DNA of 18,422 bases from Rhodobacterales bacterium. Lineage in GTDB: Bacteria > Pseudomonadota > Alphaproteobacteria > Rhodobacterales > Rhodobacteraceae. Position numbers and translations under genes: made by a program. The stretch spans positions 1 through 18,422 of the forward strand of contig JAAFIJ010000017.1 of the NCBI GenBank assembly GCA_013298675.1, read 5' to 3'. The notes below the pieces were generated by a model that was not told where the DNA came from, ran no database searches, and saw only the letters and a list, made by a program, of their open reading frames with translations. Below are positions 7,669-14,703 of this stretch, in pieces. The stretch's first letter is position 1; the number at the start of each line of letters is the position of its first letter.

Positions 7669-8232
7669 TTACAGCTTCGACAGCTTCTTTTGCAGCTCTG
7701 CAAATTGACGCTTAATTTCGGCCAGCTCTTCGGCCGCGTCCGGTTCTGCCGCCGGGGTCTCTTCGCGCGCAGGACCAGAGCCGCCCCAACCGGGCACGCC
7801 CCCGAGCATCGTCTTCATAAATGCTTCTTGTTGCTTTCGCATGGCATCAAAGCCCGGCATTGTCGTCAAAGGATTCGGAATGACACCAAGGTTTTCAATC
7901 ACCTTGGACTGACCCTCGCGCAACATTTCAAAGCTTGCCGACAGAAACTGCGGCACAACGGACTGGATGTTCGAGGTGTAGCTGCGCACAAGGTCCGTAA
8001 GCACATTCGTCGGCAAAACCGTGTCGCCCTTGGACTCTCGTTCAGCCACGATTTGCAACAAATACTGACGTGTCAGATCATCTCCAGATTTCAGATCAAT
8101 GATCTGCACCTCGCGCCCGGCGCGGATAAACCCCGAGATATCTTCAAGGGTCACGTAATCCGATGTCTCGGTGTTATAGAGACGGCGGCTGGCATAGCGC
8201 TTGATCAAAAGCGGCTTCGCGGTTTCGGCCAT
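7669..8232 (-). CDS. phaR: PHB synthesis repressor / granule sensor PhaR
   Basis: PhaR binds DNA and PHB granules; when granules form it leaves DNA and derepresses the phasin gene. The 187-residue protein has the conserved N-terminal DNA-binding domain at about residues 8-68 (LIKRYASRRLYNTETSDYV at 9-27, then IIDLKSGDDLT) and the PHB-accumulation regulatory domain at about 75-115 (LTDLVRSYTSNIQSVVPQFL region). A Pro/Ala/Glu-rich linker leads to a C-terminal amphipathic segment at about 165-187 (EELAEIKRQFAELQKKL), probably a coiled coil. A strong purine-rich ribosome site (GGGGAGGGG) lies about 5 bases before the ATG. It lies between the phasin gene and a lysR gene on the same strand. A terminator after the phasin gene suggests phaR has its own promoter in the 124-base gap. 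Candidate target sites lie at the phasin, phaC/phaZ and pyc promoters. Confidence 0.95.
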   Translation of the reverse strand: MAETAKPLLIKRYASRRLYNTETSDYVTLEDISGFIRAGREVQIIDLKSGDDLTRQYLLQIVAERESKGDTVLPTNVLTDLVRSYTSNIQSVVPQFLSASFEMLREGQSKVIENLGVIPNPLTTMPGFDAMRKQQEAFMKTMLGGVPGWGGSGPAREETPAAEPDAAEELAEIKRQFAELQKKLSKL

Positions 8233-8271
8233 CTTAACCCCTCCCCGGGCGATGTTGCAGCGCAGAGAAGC

Positions 8272-8285
8272 TTAGGCGAGCCTAA
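8272..8285. promoter_or_regulatory. Palindrome in the phasin-phaR gap
   Basis: TTAGGC-GA-GCCTAA is a perfect 6-bp inverted repeat with a 2-base spacer, about 40 bases upstream of the phaR start and just downstream of the phasin terminator. It may be an operator for the phaR promoter. It does not resemble the CTGC-N3-GCAG sites. Confidence 0.35.
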
Positions 8286-8287
8286 AT

Positions 8288-8328
8288 CAAAAAGAAAGGG
8301 CGCGTCGCATGCGACACGCCCTTCTTTC
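8288..8328 (-). terminator. Rho-independent terminator of the phasin gene
   Basis: Read on the minus strand, AAAGAAGGGCGTGTCGC folds on GCGACGCGCCCTTTCTTT with one wobble and one bulged T, then continues TTTGATTT. It starts about 30 bases after the phasin stop. It should separate the abundant phasin transcript from phaR. Confidence 0.85.
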
Positions 8329-8356
8329 AACGTTCACTCGTGAAAAGTGACAAAAC

Positions 8357-8806
8357 TTACTTTGCAGCTGCAGCAGCTTTTTTGACGTTTGCGGTGACGT
8401 CAGCGGTTGCTTTTTTAACAGCAGCGGATGCTTCTTCCGAAACGTCCTTGCCAGCAGCCATCACCAACTCAACGGTATCCATCTGAACCTTTTTCGCAAC
8501 TTCAGCGAAAGCGGCCATGTTTTCTGCAGCCAACTCGGCAGCAGCCGATGCGAAATCAGAAGCGGCTTTCGAGTAGTCAGCAGGCTCTGCCTTTACTTTC
8601 GACGCAACAGCCATCTTTGCAAGGGTCTCTTTGGTCCATTTCGAGGTGATCTCGGTGGACTTTTCAGCAGCGGCCAAAGCAACAGCCGACATTTTCTCGG
8701 CGAAAGCTGCTTGGGTCTTGAATGCGTTTTGGAATGCAGACGCGTCAGCCGGGAAGGAAGCCATCATGTCTTGCATAACTTTGGTGAAATCAGCTGGTTT
8801 GTTCAT
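8357..8806 (-). CDS. phaP: Phasin (PHB granule-associated protein)
   Basis: Small amphipathic protein that coats PHB granules, prevents their coalescence and is the main target of PhaR repression. The 149 residues are almost entirely helical and low in complexity: an N-terminal MNKPADFTKVMQDMMASFP, a central KSTEITSKWTKETLAKM, and an Ala/Lys-rich tail ending VKKAAAAAK. This matches the Phasin_2 family; there is no signal peptide and no Cys. AGGAAG lies 7 bases before the ATG. A convincing promoter with an operator-like palindrome in its spacer lies just upstream, and a strong terminator follows, so it is probably a highly expressed single-gene unit. The region is rich in GCA/GCT alanine codons, which gives the DNA a repetitive GCAGC look without being a true repeat. 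Confidence 0.93.
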   Translation of the reverse strand: MNKPADFTKVMQDMMASFPADASAFQNAFKTQAAFAEKMSAVALAAAEKSTEITSKWTKETLAKMAVASKVKAEPADYSKAASDFASAAAELAAENMAAFAEVAKKVQMDTVELVMAAGKDVSEEASAAVKKATADVTANVKKAAAAAK

Positions 8807-8856
8807 TTCATTACTTCCTAAAATTGCCGGCGCTTTCCGGTTTCCTGATAAGAAAT

Positions 8857-8885
8857 AACATATATGCTGCAGTGCGGCATTTCAA
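8857..8885 (-). promoter_or_regulatory. phaP promoter
   Basis: Minus-strand TTGAAA (8885-8880, 5 of 6) and TATGTT (8862-8857, 4 of 6) are separated by exactly 17 bases. The predicted start near 8850 gives a leader of about 45 bases to the phasin ATG at 8806. The spacer is occupied by the palindromic operator-like element at 8864-8880. Confidence 0.6.
8864..8880. promoter_or_regulatory. Candidate PhaR operator 1 in the phaP promoter spacer
   Basis: ATGCTGC-AGT-GCGGCAT is a 17-bp palindrome with one mismatch, a near match to CTGC-N3-GCAG. It fills the spacer between the putative -35 and -10, so occupancy would exclude RNA polymerase. This fits PhaR's known role as repressor of phasin genes. 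Binding itself is inferred. Confidence 0.65.
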
Positions 8886-8889
8886 GTAT

Positions 8890-8906
8890 TTTCTGCGTTG
8901 CAGCAT
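8890..8906. promoter_or_regulatory. Candidate PhaR operator 2 upstream of the phaP promoter
   Basis: CTGC-GTT-GCAG at 8893-8903 is an exact CTGC-N3-GCAG core, followed by CAT as in the other sites. It begins 26 bases from the equivalent position in operator 1, roughly two and a half helical turns, just upstream of the -35. Two PhaR dimers could occupy the region together. Confidence 0.65.
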
Positions 8907-8929
8907 AAATGCCCGAAACGCGCGTCAGA

Positions 8930-10723
8930 TCAATCGGTTGGCTGCGCTCTTACATAGAGACCGGGCGCCGCCGCCAGCAAAATCTGCCCCGAATCACCTG
9001 GCGTGCGCGCAGCAATCTGCGCCCCAGACCGACCTGCGAGCCATTCTGACCAGCGCGGCCACCAGCTGCCTTGGGTAAAGCTTGCACCCGCTTTCCACGC
9101 ATCAGCAGCCTCCATAGCGGCGCTGTTCACGTAGTGGCCGTACTTACCTTTGGCAGGGGGGTTGATGATGCCCGCGATATGCCCCGACTGGGATAAGATA
9201 AAGGTTTTGTCAGCAGAGCCGAATTGCTTGATCCCGTTAAAGCTGCCCTTCCAATGCGCGATATGATCCGTTTCACAAGCAATCGCGCAGACTGGCAGTT
9301 TGATGTCGTCAAGGCTGACCGGTGTGCCAAAAACCGGGAAGACACCTTTGGCGAATCCGTCATTCTGGCAAAGGCCGCGCAGATACTCGATGGCCATTTT
9401 TGCGGGCAGATTGGTGCCATCGCCGTTCCAGAACAGCAGATCAAAGGCGGGCGGCGCCTCTCCCAACATATAGCTTTTGATCGCCGGACCGTAGATCAAG
9501 TCGTTGGATCGCAAATAGGAAAAGGTGCGCGACATGAAGGATTTGTCCAACACACCATCCACAGCCATTTGCCGCTCGATCCCGTCAACAAAGTCATTAT
9601 CGAGGAAAACGCCAACCTCACCGGGATCAGAAAAGTCGGTCATCGTGGTGAAAAATGTGGCAGAGTTGACAGAGCTGTCGCCCTGTTTCTGCAGGTGCGC
9701 AAGCGTTAGGCCAAGGGTGGTGCCCGCGATACAATAACCAACCGCATTCAGGCGCGGCTGATCACAAATGCGGCGAACCTCTGCCATTGCGGTCAGGTAG
9801 CCATCGCGAATATAGTCGTCCATGCCGATACCGGCATAAGTCGCATCTGGGTTGACCCAAGACACTACGAACAGCGTAAACCCTTGATCCACAATCCATT
9901 TAATCAAACTGTTGGCGGGTTTCAGGTCCAGAACGTAGAATTTGTTGATCCATGGCGGAAAAATCAACAGTGGCATCTCGTACACGGTTTCGGTGCTGGG
10001 CGCATATTGGATCAACTCGAACAAATGGTTGCGAAACACCACATGGCCCGGCGTTGTGGCAATGTTTTCGCCCAATACAAATGCGCTTCGGTCGGCAAGT
10101 GTCACCTGCATTTCACCGTTGTTCGCCTCAACATCTGCGATCAGATTTTCGAGACCGGCAATCAGGCTCTCGCCGTCGGTCGCAACAGCCTTTTCCAAGG
10201 CGTCTGGGTTTGTGCCCAGAAAATTGGTAGGGGCCAACATATCTACGATCTGGCGGGTGAAATATTCGACGCGATGGCGTTCGTGCGGCGCGATCCCCTC
10301 CATGTCGCCCACGGCGGTTTTGACGGCATCGGCATTGATCAGGTACTGCTGCTTTAGATAATTGAATGCAGGATGTGAGTCCCACAGCGGATTGGAAAAT
10401 CGGCGGTCTGCGGGGCCGGGGTCGGCTGGCGCCTTAAACTCACCTGATGCCAGCGCCTGCTGCGCCTCAACATAATGCTTAAGGGATTTGCCCCAATACC
10501 CGATTTGATGTTCCAAAACCTTCGCCGGATTTTGCATCATAGCGGTGATATAGGCGGTGGCTGCCTTCATGAACACTTCGTCTGACGGACCATCCAACGC
10601 TTTGTCATGCGGTTTGCGATGGGCCATCGCTGCCATCAATCTGCCACTCAATGCCTCTATCTTTGCAAGATTAGCGCTGAGTTTTTCTAGTTTTGCTGCT
10701 GCGGCAATGTCTTTGGTTGTCAT
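8930..10723 (-). CDS. phaC: Class I poly(3-hydroxybutyrate) synthase
   Basis: Polymerises (R)-3-hydroxybutyryl-CoA into PHB at the granule surface, releasing CoA. The 597 residues fit class I synthases, which work without a PhaE or PhaR-type subunit. The alpha/beta-hydrolase core carries the synthase lipase-like box GYCIAG with nucleophile Cys331. The general base pair is Asp486 (CETDHIAHW) and His515 (SQSGHIAG); spacing is close to that in the Cupriavidus enzyme. The N-terminal region has GHVVFRNHLFELIQY and the PPWINKFYVLDL stretch typical of the family. The ATG at 10723 lies about 10 bases after a purine-rich AGGGG. It is divergent from phaZ and is followed 123 bases later by phaP. A CTGC-N3-GCAG-like site lies 24-34 bases before the start. 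No terminator is seen after phaC, so read-through into phaP is possible. Confidence 0.97.
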   Translation of the reverse strand: MTTKDIAAAAKLEKLSANLAKIEALSGRLMAAMAHRKPHDKALDGPSDEVFMKAATAYITAMMQNPAKVLEHQIGYWGKSLKHYVEAQQALASGEFKAPADPGPADRRFSNPLWDSHPAFNYLKQQYLINADAVKTAVGDMEGIAPHERHRVEYFTRQIVDMLAPTNFLGTNPDALEKAVATDGESLIAGLENLIADVEANNGEMQVTLADRSAFVLGENIATTPGHVVFRNHLFELIQYAPSTETVYEMPLLIFPPWINKFYVLDLKPANSLIKWIVDQGFTLFVVSWVNPDATYAGIGMDDYIRDGYLTAMAEVRRICDQPRLNAVGYCIAGTTLGLTLAHLQKQGDSSVNSATFFTTMTDFSDPGEVGVFLDNDFVDGIERQMAVDGVLDKSFMSRTFSYLRSNDLIYGPAIKSYMLGEAPPAFDLLFWNGDGTNLPAKMAIEYLRGLCQNDGFAKGVFPVFGTPVSLDDIKLPVCAIACETDHIAHWKGSFNGIKQFGSADKTFILSQSGHIAGIINPPAKGKYGHYVNSAAMEAADAWKAGASFTQGSWWPRWSEWLAGRSGAQIAARTPGDSGQILLAAAPGLYVRAQPTD

Positions 10724-10743
10724 TTAATTTTTTACCCCTATTC

Positions 10744-10760
10744 TCGCCGCTGTGCAGCAT
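10744..10760. promoter_or_regulatory. Candidate PhaR site between phaC and phaZ
   Basis: CCGC-TGT-GCAG at 10747-10757 differs from CTGC-N3-GCAG at one base and is followed by CAT, as at the phaP sites. It lies in the 107-base divergent gap, so one bound repressor could affect both synthase and depolymerase transcription. No convincing -35/-10 pair was identified in either direction. Confidence 0.45.
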
Positions 10761-10830
10761 TTACGCCGCAACGCCCGTTTGGTCGCGTGGCAAGGGGCCG
10801 GGGCCCGTTCCCCGCGCAAAGGAGACGCCT

Positions 10831-12114
10831 GTGAAGTATATGGCCACTTACGACCTGATGGAAAGTGTGCGCAACACAAATGAGTGGATGGGCGCCACTG
10901 CCAGAGCGATGGCCTCTTACCCTGCGTTTGCCATGTCGATGAACCCGATGTTGAATGTGATGGCGGCTTGGGGCGAAGTGACAGAGCGTAGTTTTGCCAG
11001 AATGGTGGTCAAACCAGACTGGGGCATCCGGTCAATTCCTGGGCCTGAAGGTCAGGACCATCTGGTGGATGTGAATGTCGTGGTTGAGAAACCCTTTGGT
11101 AATCTGATCCAATTCTTTGTGCGCAGACGTGCACCTATGGCGCGCAAAGTGCTGCTCGTGGCACCGATGTCGGGTCACTATGCAACTTTGCTCCGCTCTA
11201 CTGTGGCCAGTCTGTTGCCCGACGCAGACGTTTTTGTGACCGATTGGCACAATGCGCGCGATATTCCGGTTTCGGCCGGGAAATTCGATATTGAGGATTA
11301 TACCCTCTATCTCGTTGAGTTTATGCGCGAAATGGGTCCAGACACCCATGTGATCGCCATTTGCCAACCTGCCCCTTTGACATTGGCCGCTACGGCCTAT
11401 CTTGCGGCCGAGGATCCGAATGCCCAGCCGCGCAGCCTGACCTTGATCGGCGGCCCGATCGACCCGGATGCTGCCGCGACAGATGTAACCGACTTTGGCC
11501 GCCGCATCACTATGGGCCAATTGGAACAGATCGCCATTCAACGGGTTGGCTTTCAGCATAAAGGCGTGGGCCGTCAGGTTTATCCGGGCCTGTTGCAGCT
11601 GCAAAGCTTTATGTCGATGAATGCAGAGCGTCACTCAAAAGCATTTAACGAACAAATCATGCGTGTCGCCCGTGGTGAGGCCTCTGATCACGACGCCCAT
11701 AACCGATTCTATGATGAATATCTGGCCGTCATGGACATGACAGCCGAGTTTTATCTGTCCACTGTCGAACGCATCTTTAAAAACCGCGAAATCGCCAGAA
11801 ATGAATTCGTGGTGGCGGGCAAGCGCGTGGACATCGGCGCAATCAATCGCGTGGCGGTGATGACGGTTGAGGGATCAGAGGACGATATTTCTGCGCCGGG
11901 CCAGTGCGTAGCGGCCCTTGCGATGTTGACGGGGCTCGACACGGCCAAAAAGGTGCAACACCTAGAGCAGGGTGCCGGTCACTATGGTATTTTTGCTGGC
12001 AAATCTTGGCGCATCAACATCAGACCGTTGGTCTTGGGCTTTATCGACGCGCATTCGGGCGCGGAAGACTCTGCCAAGGTGACCCGACTTAAGACTGTCG
12101 CGTCAAAAAAGTAG
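10831..12114 (+). CDS. phaZ: Intracellular PHB depolymerase
   Basis: Hydrolyses or thiolyses intracellular amorphous PHB to mobilise stored carbon. The 427 residues match intracellular PhaZ (about 420) and there is no signal peptide. The N-terminal MESVRNTNEWMGATARAMAS and the PMSGHYATLLR stretch are typical. The nucleophile is Cys178 in ICQPA, a PhaZ hallmark replacing the usual Ser; other triad candidates are Asp352 (or 351) in EGSEDDIS and His384 in GAGHYG. The frame opens at 10693 inside phaC, but AGGAG at 10820-10824 lies 6 bases before the GTG at 10831, so a GTG start is chosen; the ATG at 10840 would be 15 bases away. It is divergent from phaC, and its stop is 6 bases from the end of the convergent hydrolase cluster, with no terminator between them. 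Confidence 0.94.
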   Translation: MKYMATYDLMESVRNTNEWMGATARAMASYPAFAMSMNPMLNVMAAWGEVTERSFARMVVKPDWGIRSIPGPEGQDHLVDVNVVVEKPFGNLIQFFVRRRAPMARKVLLVAPMSGHYATLLRSTVASLLPDADVFVTDWHNARDIPVSAGKFDIEDYTLYLVEFMREMGPDTHVIAICQPAPLTLAATAYLAAEDPNAQPRSLTLIGGPIDPDAAATDVTDFGRRITMGQLEQIAIQRVGFQHKGVGRQVYPGLLQLQSFMSMNAERHSKAFNEQIMRVARGEASDHDAHNRFYDEYLAVMDMTAEFYLSTVERIFKNREIARNEFVVAGKRVDIGAINRVAVMTVEGSEDDISAPGQCVAALAMLTGLDTAKKVQHLEQGAGHYGIFAGKSWRINIRPLVLGFIDAHSGAEDSAKVTRLKTVASKK

Positions 12115-12120
12115 TCGGTT

Positions 12121-12834
12121 TTAACGCAGCAAAACCGGGCCGCCCAAAAAGGTTGCGATGGCGTCAGTCACCGCTTCTGGCCGCTCTAGGCTGGCAAAGT
12201 GCCCGGCCCCGTCAATGACCTGCAACTTACCAAACGGCATCAGGTTTGCGGTGAACTCTTGTCGGCGCATCGGCACAATCGGGTCATGCTCTCCGGCAAG
12301 GACCAAGGCGTGCAGTTTGACTTTGCGCAAGGTCTTTTGCTGATCTGGGCGGCGCTGTAAGGCGCGCGTTTGGCGTACGAAAACACCCTCGCCCAGATTG
12401 ACAGCCATATCCTGAATAAGCGCCATGATATCAGCATGCCAATCAGATGGGGCGATGGCCTGCGGCGGGATTTCTTCAAGCATTGCCTCAACAAGCCGAC
12501 CCGAGCGTGCTGCCACAATCCGACTTTCGCGCGCTGCTGCGGCTTGTGGCGCCTCTGCCAATGGATCGGTTGCCATCAGCACAACTTTTGTGACCCGGTC
12601 TGGAATGCGGCGGATCAGATCAAGGGCAACATCCCCCCCAAGCCCATGGCCAACTAAGGCAAATCGGGGCGGTAGCGATGCCAAAGCGGCCTCGCTCATC
12701 TGCTCTACCGTTTCGCCTTGATGCAGGATCAAGATCTGCACTGGCCTGCTTGCCCCGATCTGCACGATCTGCGGCAAGAACAGACGCGCGTCCGCCATCA
12801 ACCCCGGAATGAAGACAACAGCTTCGCCCGTCAT
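12121..12834 (-). CDS. Alpha/beta-hydrolase-fold protein lacking the catalytic serine
   Basis: A 237-residue alpha/beta-hydrolase fold protein. The oxyanion region is FIPGLMAD at about 8-15, and the nucleophile elbow reads VGHGLGGD at 61-68, where the family has GHSLGG. Gly64 therefore stands in the Ser position (codon GGG, two changes from AGC). The expected Asp184 (GEHDPIVP) and His212 (DGAGHFASLERPEAV) are kept. It may be non-catalytic or use another nucleophile. An in-frame ATG exists at 12849, but ATG 12834 overlaps the TGA of the upstream hydrolase gene as ATGA, with AAGGG just before it, so coupled translation from 12834 is chosen. It is the last gene of a three-hydrolase operon and ends 6 bases from the phaZ stop. 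Substrate unknown. The intact frame argues against a pseudogene. Confidence 0.85.
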   Translation of the reverse strand: MTGEAVVFIPGLMADARLFLPQIVQIGASRPVQILILHQGETVEQMSEAALASLPPRFALVGHGLGGDVALDLIRRIPDRVTKVVLMATDPLAEAPQAAAARESRIVAARSGRLVEAMLEEIPPQAIAPSDWHADIMALIQDMAVNLGEGVFVRQTRALQRRPDQQKTLRKVKLHALVLAGEHDPIVPMRRQEFTANLMPFGKLQVIDGAGHFASLERPEAVTDAIATFLGGPVLLR

Positions 12835-13811
12835 AGACCCTTGGCCCAATCGAGGATCAGGTCTGTGGTGGCTTGGGTTTGCCCCGGTGACAGAATGTCG
12901 CCTGCAATCACATGCGAAAAAGAGTCATCCCCGGGGCCCATTTCGCGCGGTTCATACCGGGTGCTTCCCCCCCAACCGGAAAGTGTGTCGAGGGTTTTTG
13001 CAGGATCAACCACCTGATCTTGCTCGGAGTAAATCACCAAAAGCGGCACTTTCGCGGTTGCCAGATCGGCGGCACGAGCGGCGCGCACCAAGGCCGCCAT
13101 CGGGAACAGTGCGACCGTCGGATAAGATGTAGTCCAGTATTTCGCTTGCCCCTCATTGACTGGCTCGAAACTACGGGTTTCGCCGGCAACCAAGGGCCCC
13201 CAGTTGCGCGCGAAAGGCAAATCGAGGATTTTGCCCGCAAGGGGTTTCACTCCGAAGTTGGGCGAGACCATCACGATGCCCGCGATACCTTCGGCAAGCG
13301 TCGGATCAGTGGCCGCAAGGGCTGCGAGAGTGCCGCCGGTTGAGGTTGAAATGACCATAACCCTGTCACCAAGACGGCGGCCAATTGCGATCGCTTCGGC
13401 CATATCTTCAAGCCAGTCACCGGCGCGGGGCTCGGCCATGGCGGCACCGCCGCGGCCATGCCCTGCGAGGCGGGTGAAATAGAGGTTGGCACCCAAGGCG
13501 CGCGCGACCTGATCGGGCACTGGGCGGATCTCTTCGGCTGTTGCGGAAAATCCGTGTATGTAGATCACGGCAAATGGGGTTTTCACATTCTTTGCCCCGG
13601 CCCAGACGATGCGCTTTTCGGCTTTGGCCACAATATCCGAGAACCGCTGTTCTGAGGTTTTCAAATATGCGTCAAGATCCTCGCCCAATGAATTCGGATC
13701 AAAGCTTATTTCTCGATCAACCGGCTCTTCCGGGGCAAAGGCCCAAGCCCCGACCCCAAACAAGAAAAGAGCGAAAATTGCACGGCCAAGCCATTTACCG
13801 AACTTACGCAT
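12831..13811 (-). CDS. Membrane-anchored alpha/beta hydrolase (lysophospholipase-like)
   Basis: A 326-residue hydrolase with a basic N-terminus and a hydrophobic segment at about residues 11-26 (AIFALFLFGVGAWAFA), a signal anchor or uncleaved signal peptide that places the catalytic domain in the periplasm or at the membrane. Fold motifs: oxyanion loop YIHGFSAT at about 84-91, RLAGHGRGG at 114-122, nucleophile Ser157 in ISTSTGGT (Ser instead of the first Gly of GxSxG), Asp265 in YSEQDQVVDP and His300 in DSFSHVIAGD. The triad looks complete. It is the middle gene of the cluster: its start overlaps the previous stop by 8 bases and its stop overlaps the next start as ATGA. The substrate may be an ester or lipid; this cannot be settled from sequence. 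Confidence 0.85.
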   Translation of the reverse strand: MRKFGKWLGRAIFALFLFGVGAWAFAPEEPVDREISFDPNSLGEDLDAYLKTSEQRFSDIVAKAEKRIVWAGAKNVKTPFAVIYIHGFSATAEEIRPVPDQVARALGANLYFTRLAGHGRGGAAMAEPRAGDWLEDMAEAIAIGRRLGDRVMVISTSTGGTLAALAATDPTLAEGIAGIVMVSPNFGVKPLAGKILDLPFARNWGPLVAGETRSFEPVNEGQAKYWTTSYPTVALFPMAALVRAARAADLATAKVPLLVIYSEQDQVVDPAKTLDTLSGWGGSTRYEPREMGPGDDSFSHVIAGDILSPGQTQATTDLILDWAKGL

Positions 13812-14571
13812 TCAGGGCTCCTTCACACAGTTCTTCAAGGGTTTCGGTGATCATGCCGAGGCATTCGGGCGTTGAAAAGCGGTGATCGGCGCCTTTGACC
13901 AAATGCAGACGGAGATTGGGGCCTTGCGCATGGTCAAGCAAACGCAACGCTACTGAAACCGGCACATCTGTATCGGCTGTGCCCTGCAACAGACGCACAG
14001 GAAAGGGCAGATTAAGCGGTGAACGCAATACCAGATGCCGCCGCCCGTCTTCAATCAGATGCCGCGTGATGCGGTAAGGTTCGGGCGCGTAATCCGAGGG
14101 AAGCGCCAGTTCTCCGGCCCGCATCAGCGCTTCGCGCTGGCTGGGGGAAAAGCTATCCCACATGCTGTCTTCGGTGAAATCAGGCGCGGCGGCAACGCCA
14201 ACAAACCCCGCGATACGCCCCGGATATTTCCGCGCCAACAACAACGAAATCCATCCGCCCATCGATGATCCGACAAGGATTTGTGGCCCGTCGGTACGCG
14301 CTTCAAGCACGGCAGAGGCATCTTCAAACCAATCCCCGATGCATCCGTCCTGAAACAAACCGGATGATACGCCGTGGCCAGAGTAGTCCATCCGAACAAA
14401 GGCCCGACCCGTGCGCACTGCCCAATCTTGCAAATGCAAGGCTTTGCTGCCGGCCATATCTGATCTGAACCCGCCCAAAAACACCACGCCCGGCCCCTGA
14501 CCATGCGTCTGATGATAGGCGATCCGGCGGTTTTGTGGGGTAAGGAGAAACTGATGTTGCATCGCGGCCAT
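13804..14571 (-). CDS. Alpha/beta hydrolase, ABHD10/thioesterase-like
   Basis: A 255-residue cytoplasmic alpha/beta hydrolase with a complete triad: Ser103 in VGSSMGGW, Asp202 in GTADTDVPVS, His230 in GADHRFS. The N-terminal FLGGFRSDMAGSKA and the DYSGHGVSSG stretch resemble the ABHD10-like or acyl-protein thioesterase-like group common in Rhodobacterales; the substrate is not known. Start choice is uncertain. The frame reaches GTG 14586, which has no ribosome site. AGGTGA at 14588-14583 lies 11 bases before ATG 14571, and ATG 14562 would begin directly at the conserved MQHQFLLTP. I chose 14571. It is the first gene of the operon, divergent from thrS across about 130 bases, and its stop overlaps the next start by 8 bases. 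Confidence 0.85.
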   Translation of the reverse strand: MAAMQHQFLLTPQNRRIAYHQTHGQGPGVVFLGGFRSDMAGSKALHLQDWAVRTGRAFVRMDYSGHGVSSGLFQDGCIGDWFEDASAVLEARTDGPQILVGSSMGGWISLLLARKYPGRIAGFVGVAAAPDFTEDSMWDSFSPSQREALMRAGELALPSDYAPEPYRITRHLIEDGRRHLVLRSPLNLPFPVRLLQGTADTDVPVSVALRLLDHAQGPNLRLHLVKGADHRFSTPECLGMITETLEELCEGALNA

Positions 14572-14611
14572 GATTTGGGAGTTCACCTGCGCAAGCTATA
14601 CAGTCAAGTCG

Positions 14612-14640
14612 TTGACAAGGCTACGCCGCATCGGCAAAAG
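14612..14640 (+). promoter_or_regulatory. Possible thrS promoter
   Basis: A perfect TTGACA (14612-14617) is followed after 17 bases by CAAAAG, a poor -10 with 3 of 6 matches. The position, about 90 bases before the thrS start in the divergent gap, is reasonable. Only the -35 is convincing. Confidence 0.3.
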
Positions 14641-14703
14641 ACATCGCAACATAACCCGCAACCGGGCGTTTCGTAGGCGCCAAAACGACGAGGAGGCCGA
14701 TAT

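Noticed and set aside
8255..8264. Single GCAG half-site before phaR as an autoregulatory PhaR site
   Set aside because: The opposite half (CGAT instead of CTGC) does not match, so a dimeric site cannot be supported.
8380..8420. GCAGC-rich stretch in the phasin gene as a repeat or PhaR site
   Set aside because: It encodes the Ala/Lys tail of the phasin. No CTGC-N3-GCAG spacing is present, and the pattern follows from alanine codons.
10693..10830. Extended N-terminus of PhaZ overlapping phaC
   Set aside because: It overlaps the divergent gene's coding start and regulatory gap. AGGAG with 6-base spacing points to GTG 10831, which gives the normal PhaZ length.
12121..12834. Calling the Ser-less hydrolase a pseudogene
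   Set aside because: The frame is intact, other fold motifs and Asp/His are kept, and it is translationally coupled in an operon. Loss of one residue alone does not make it a pseudogene.
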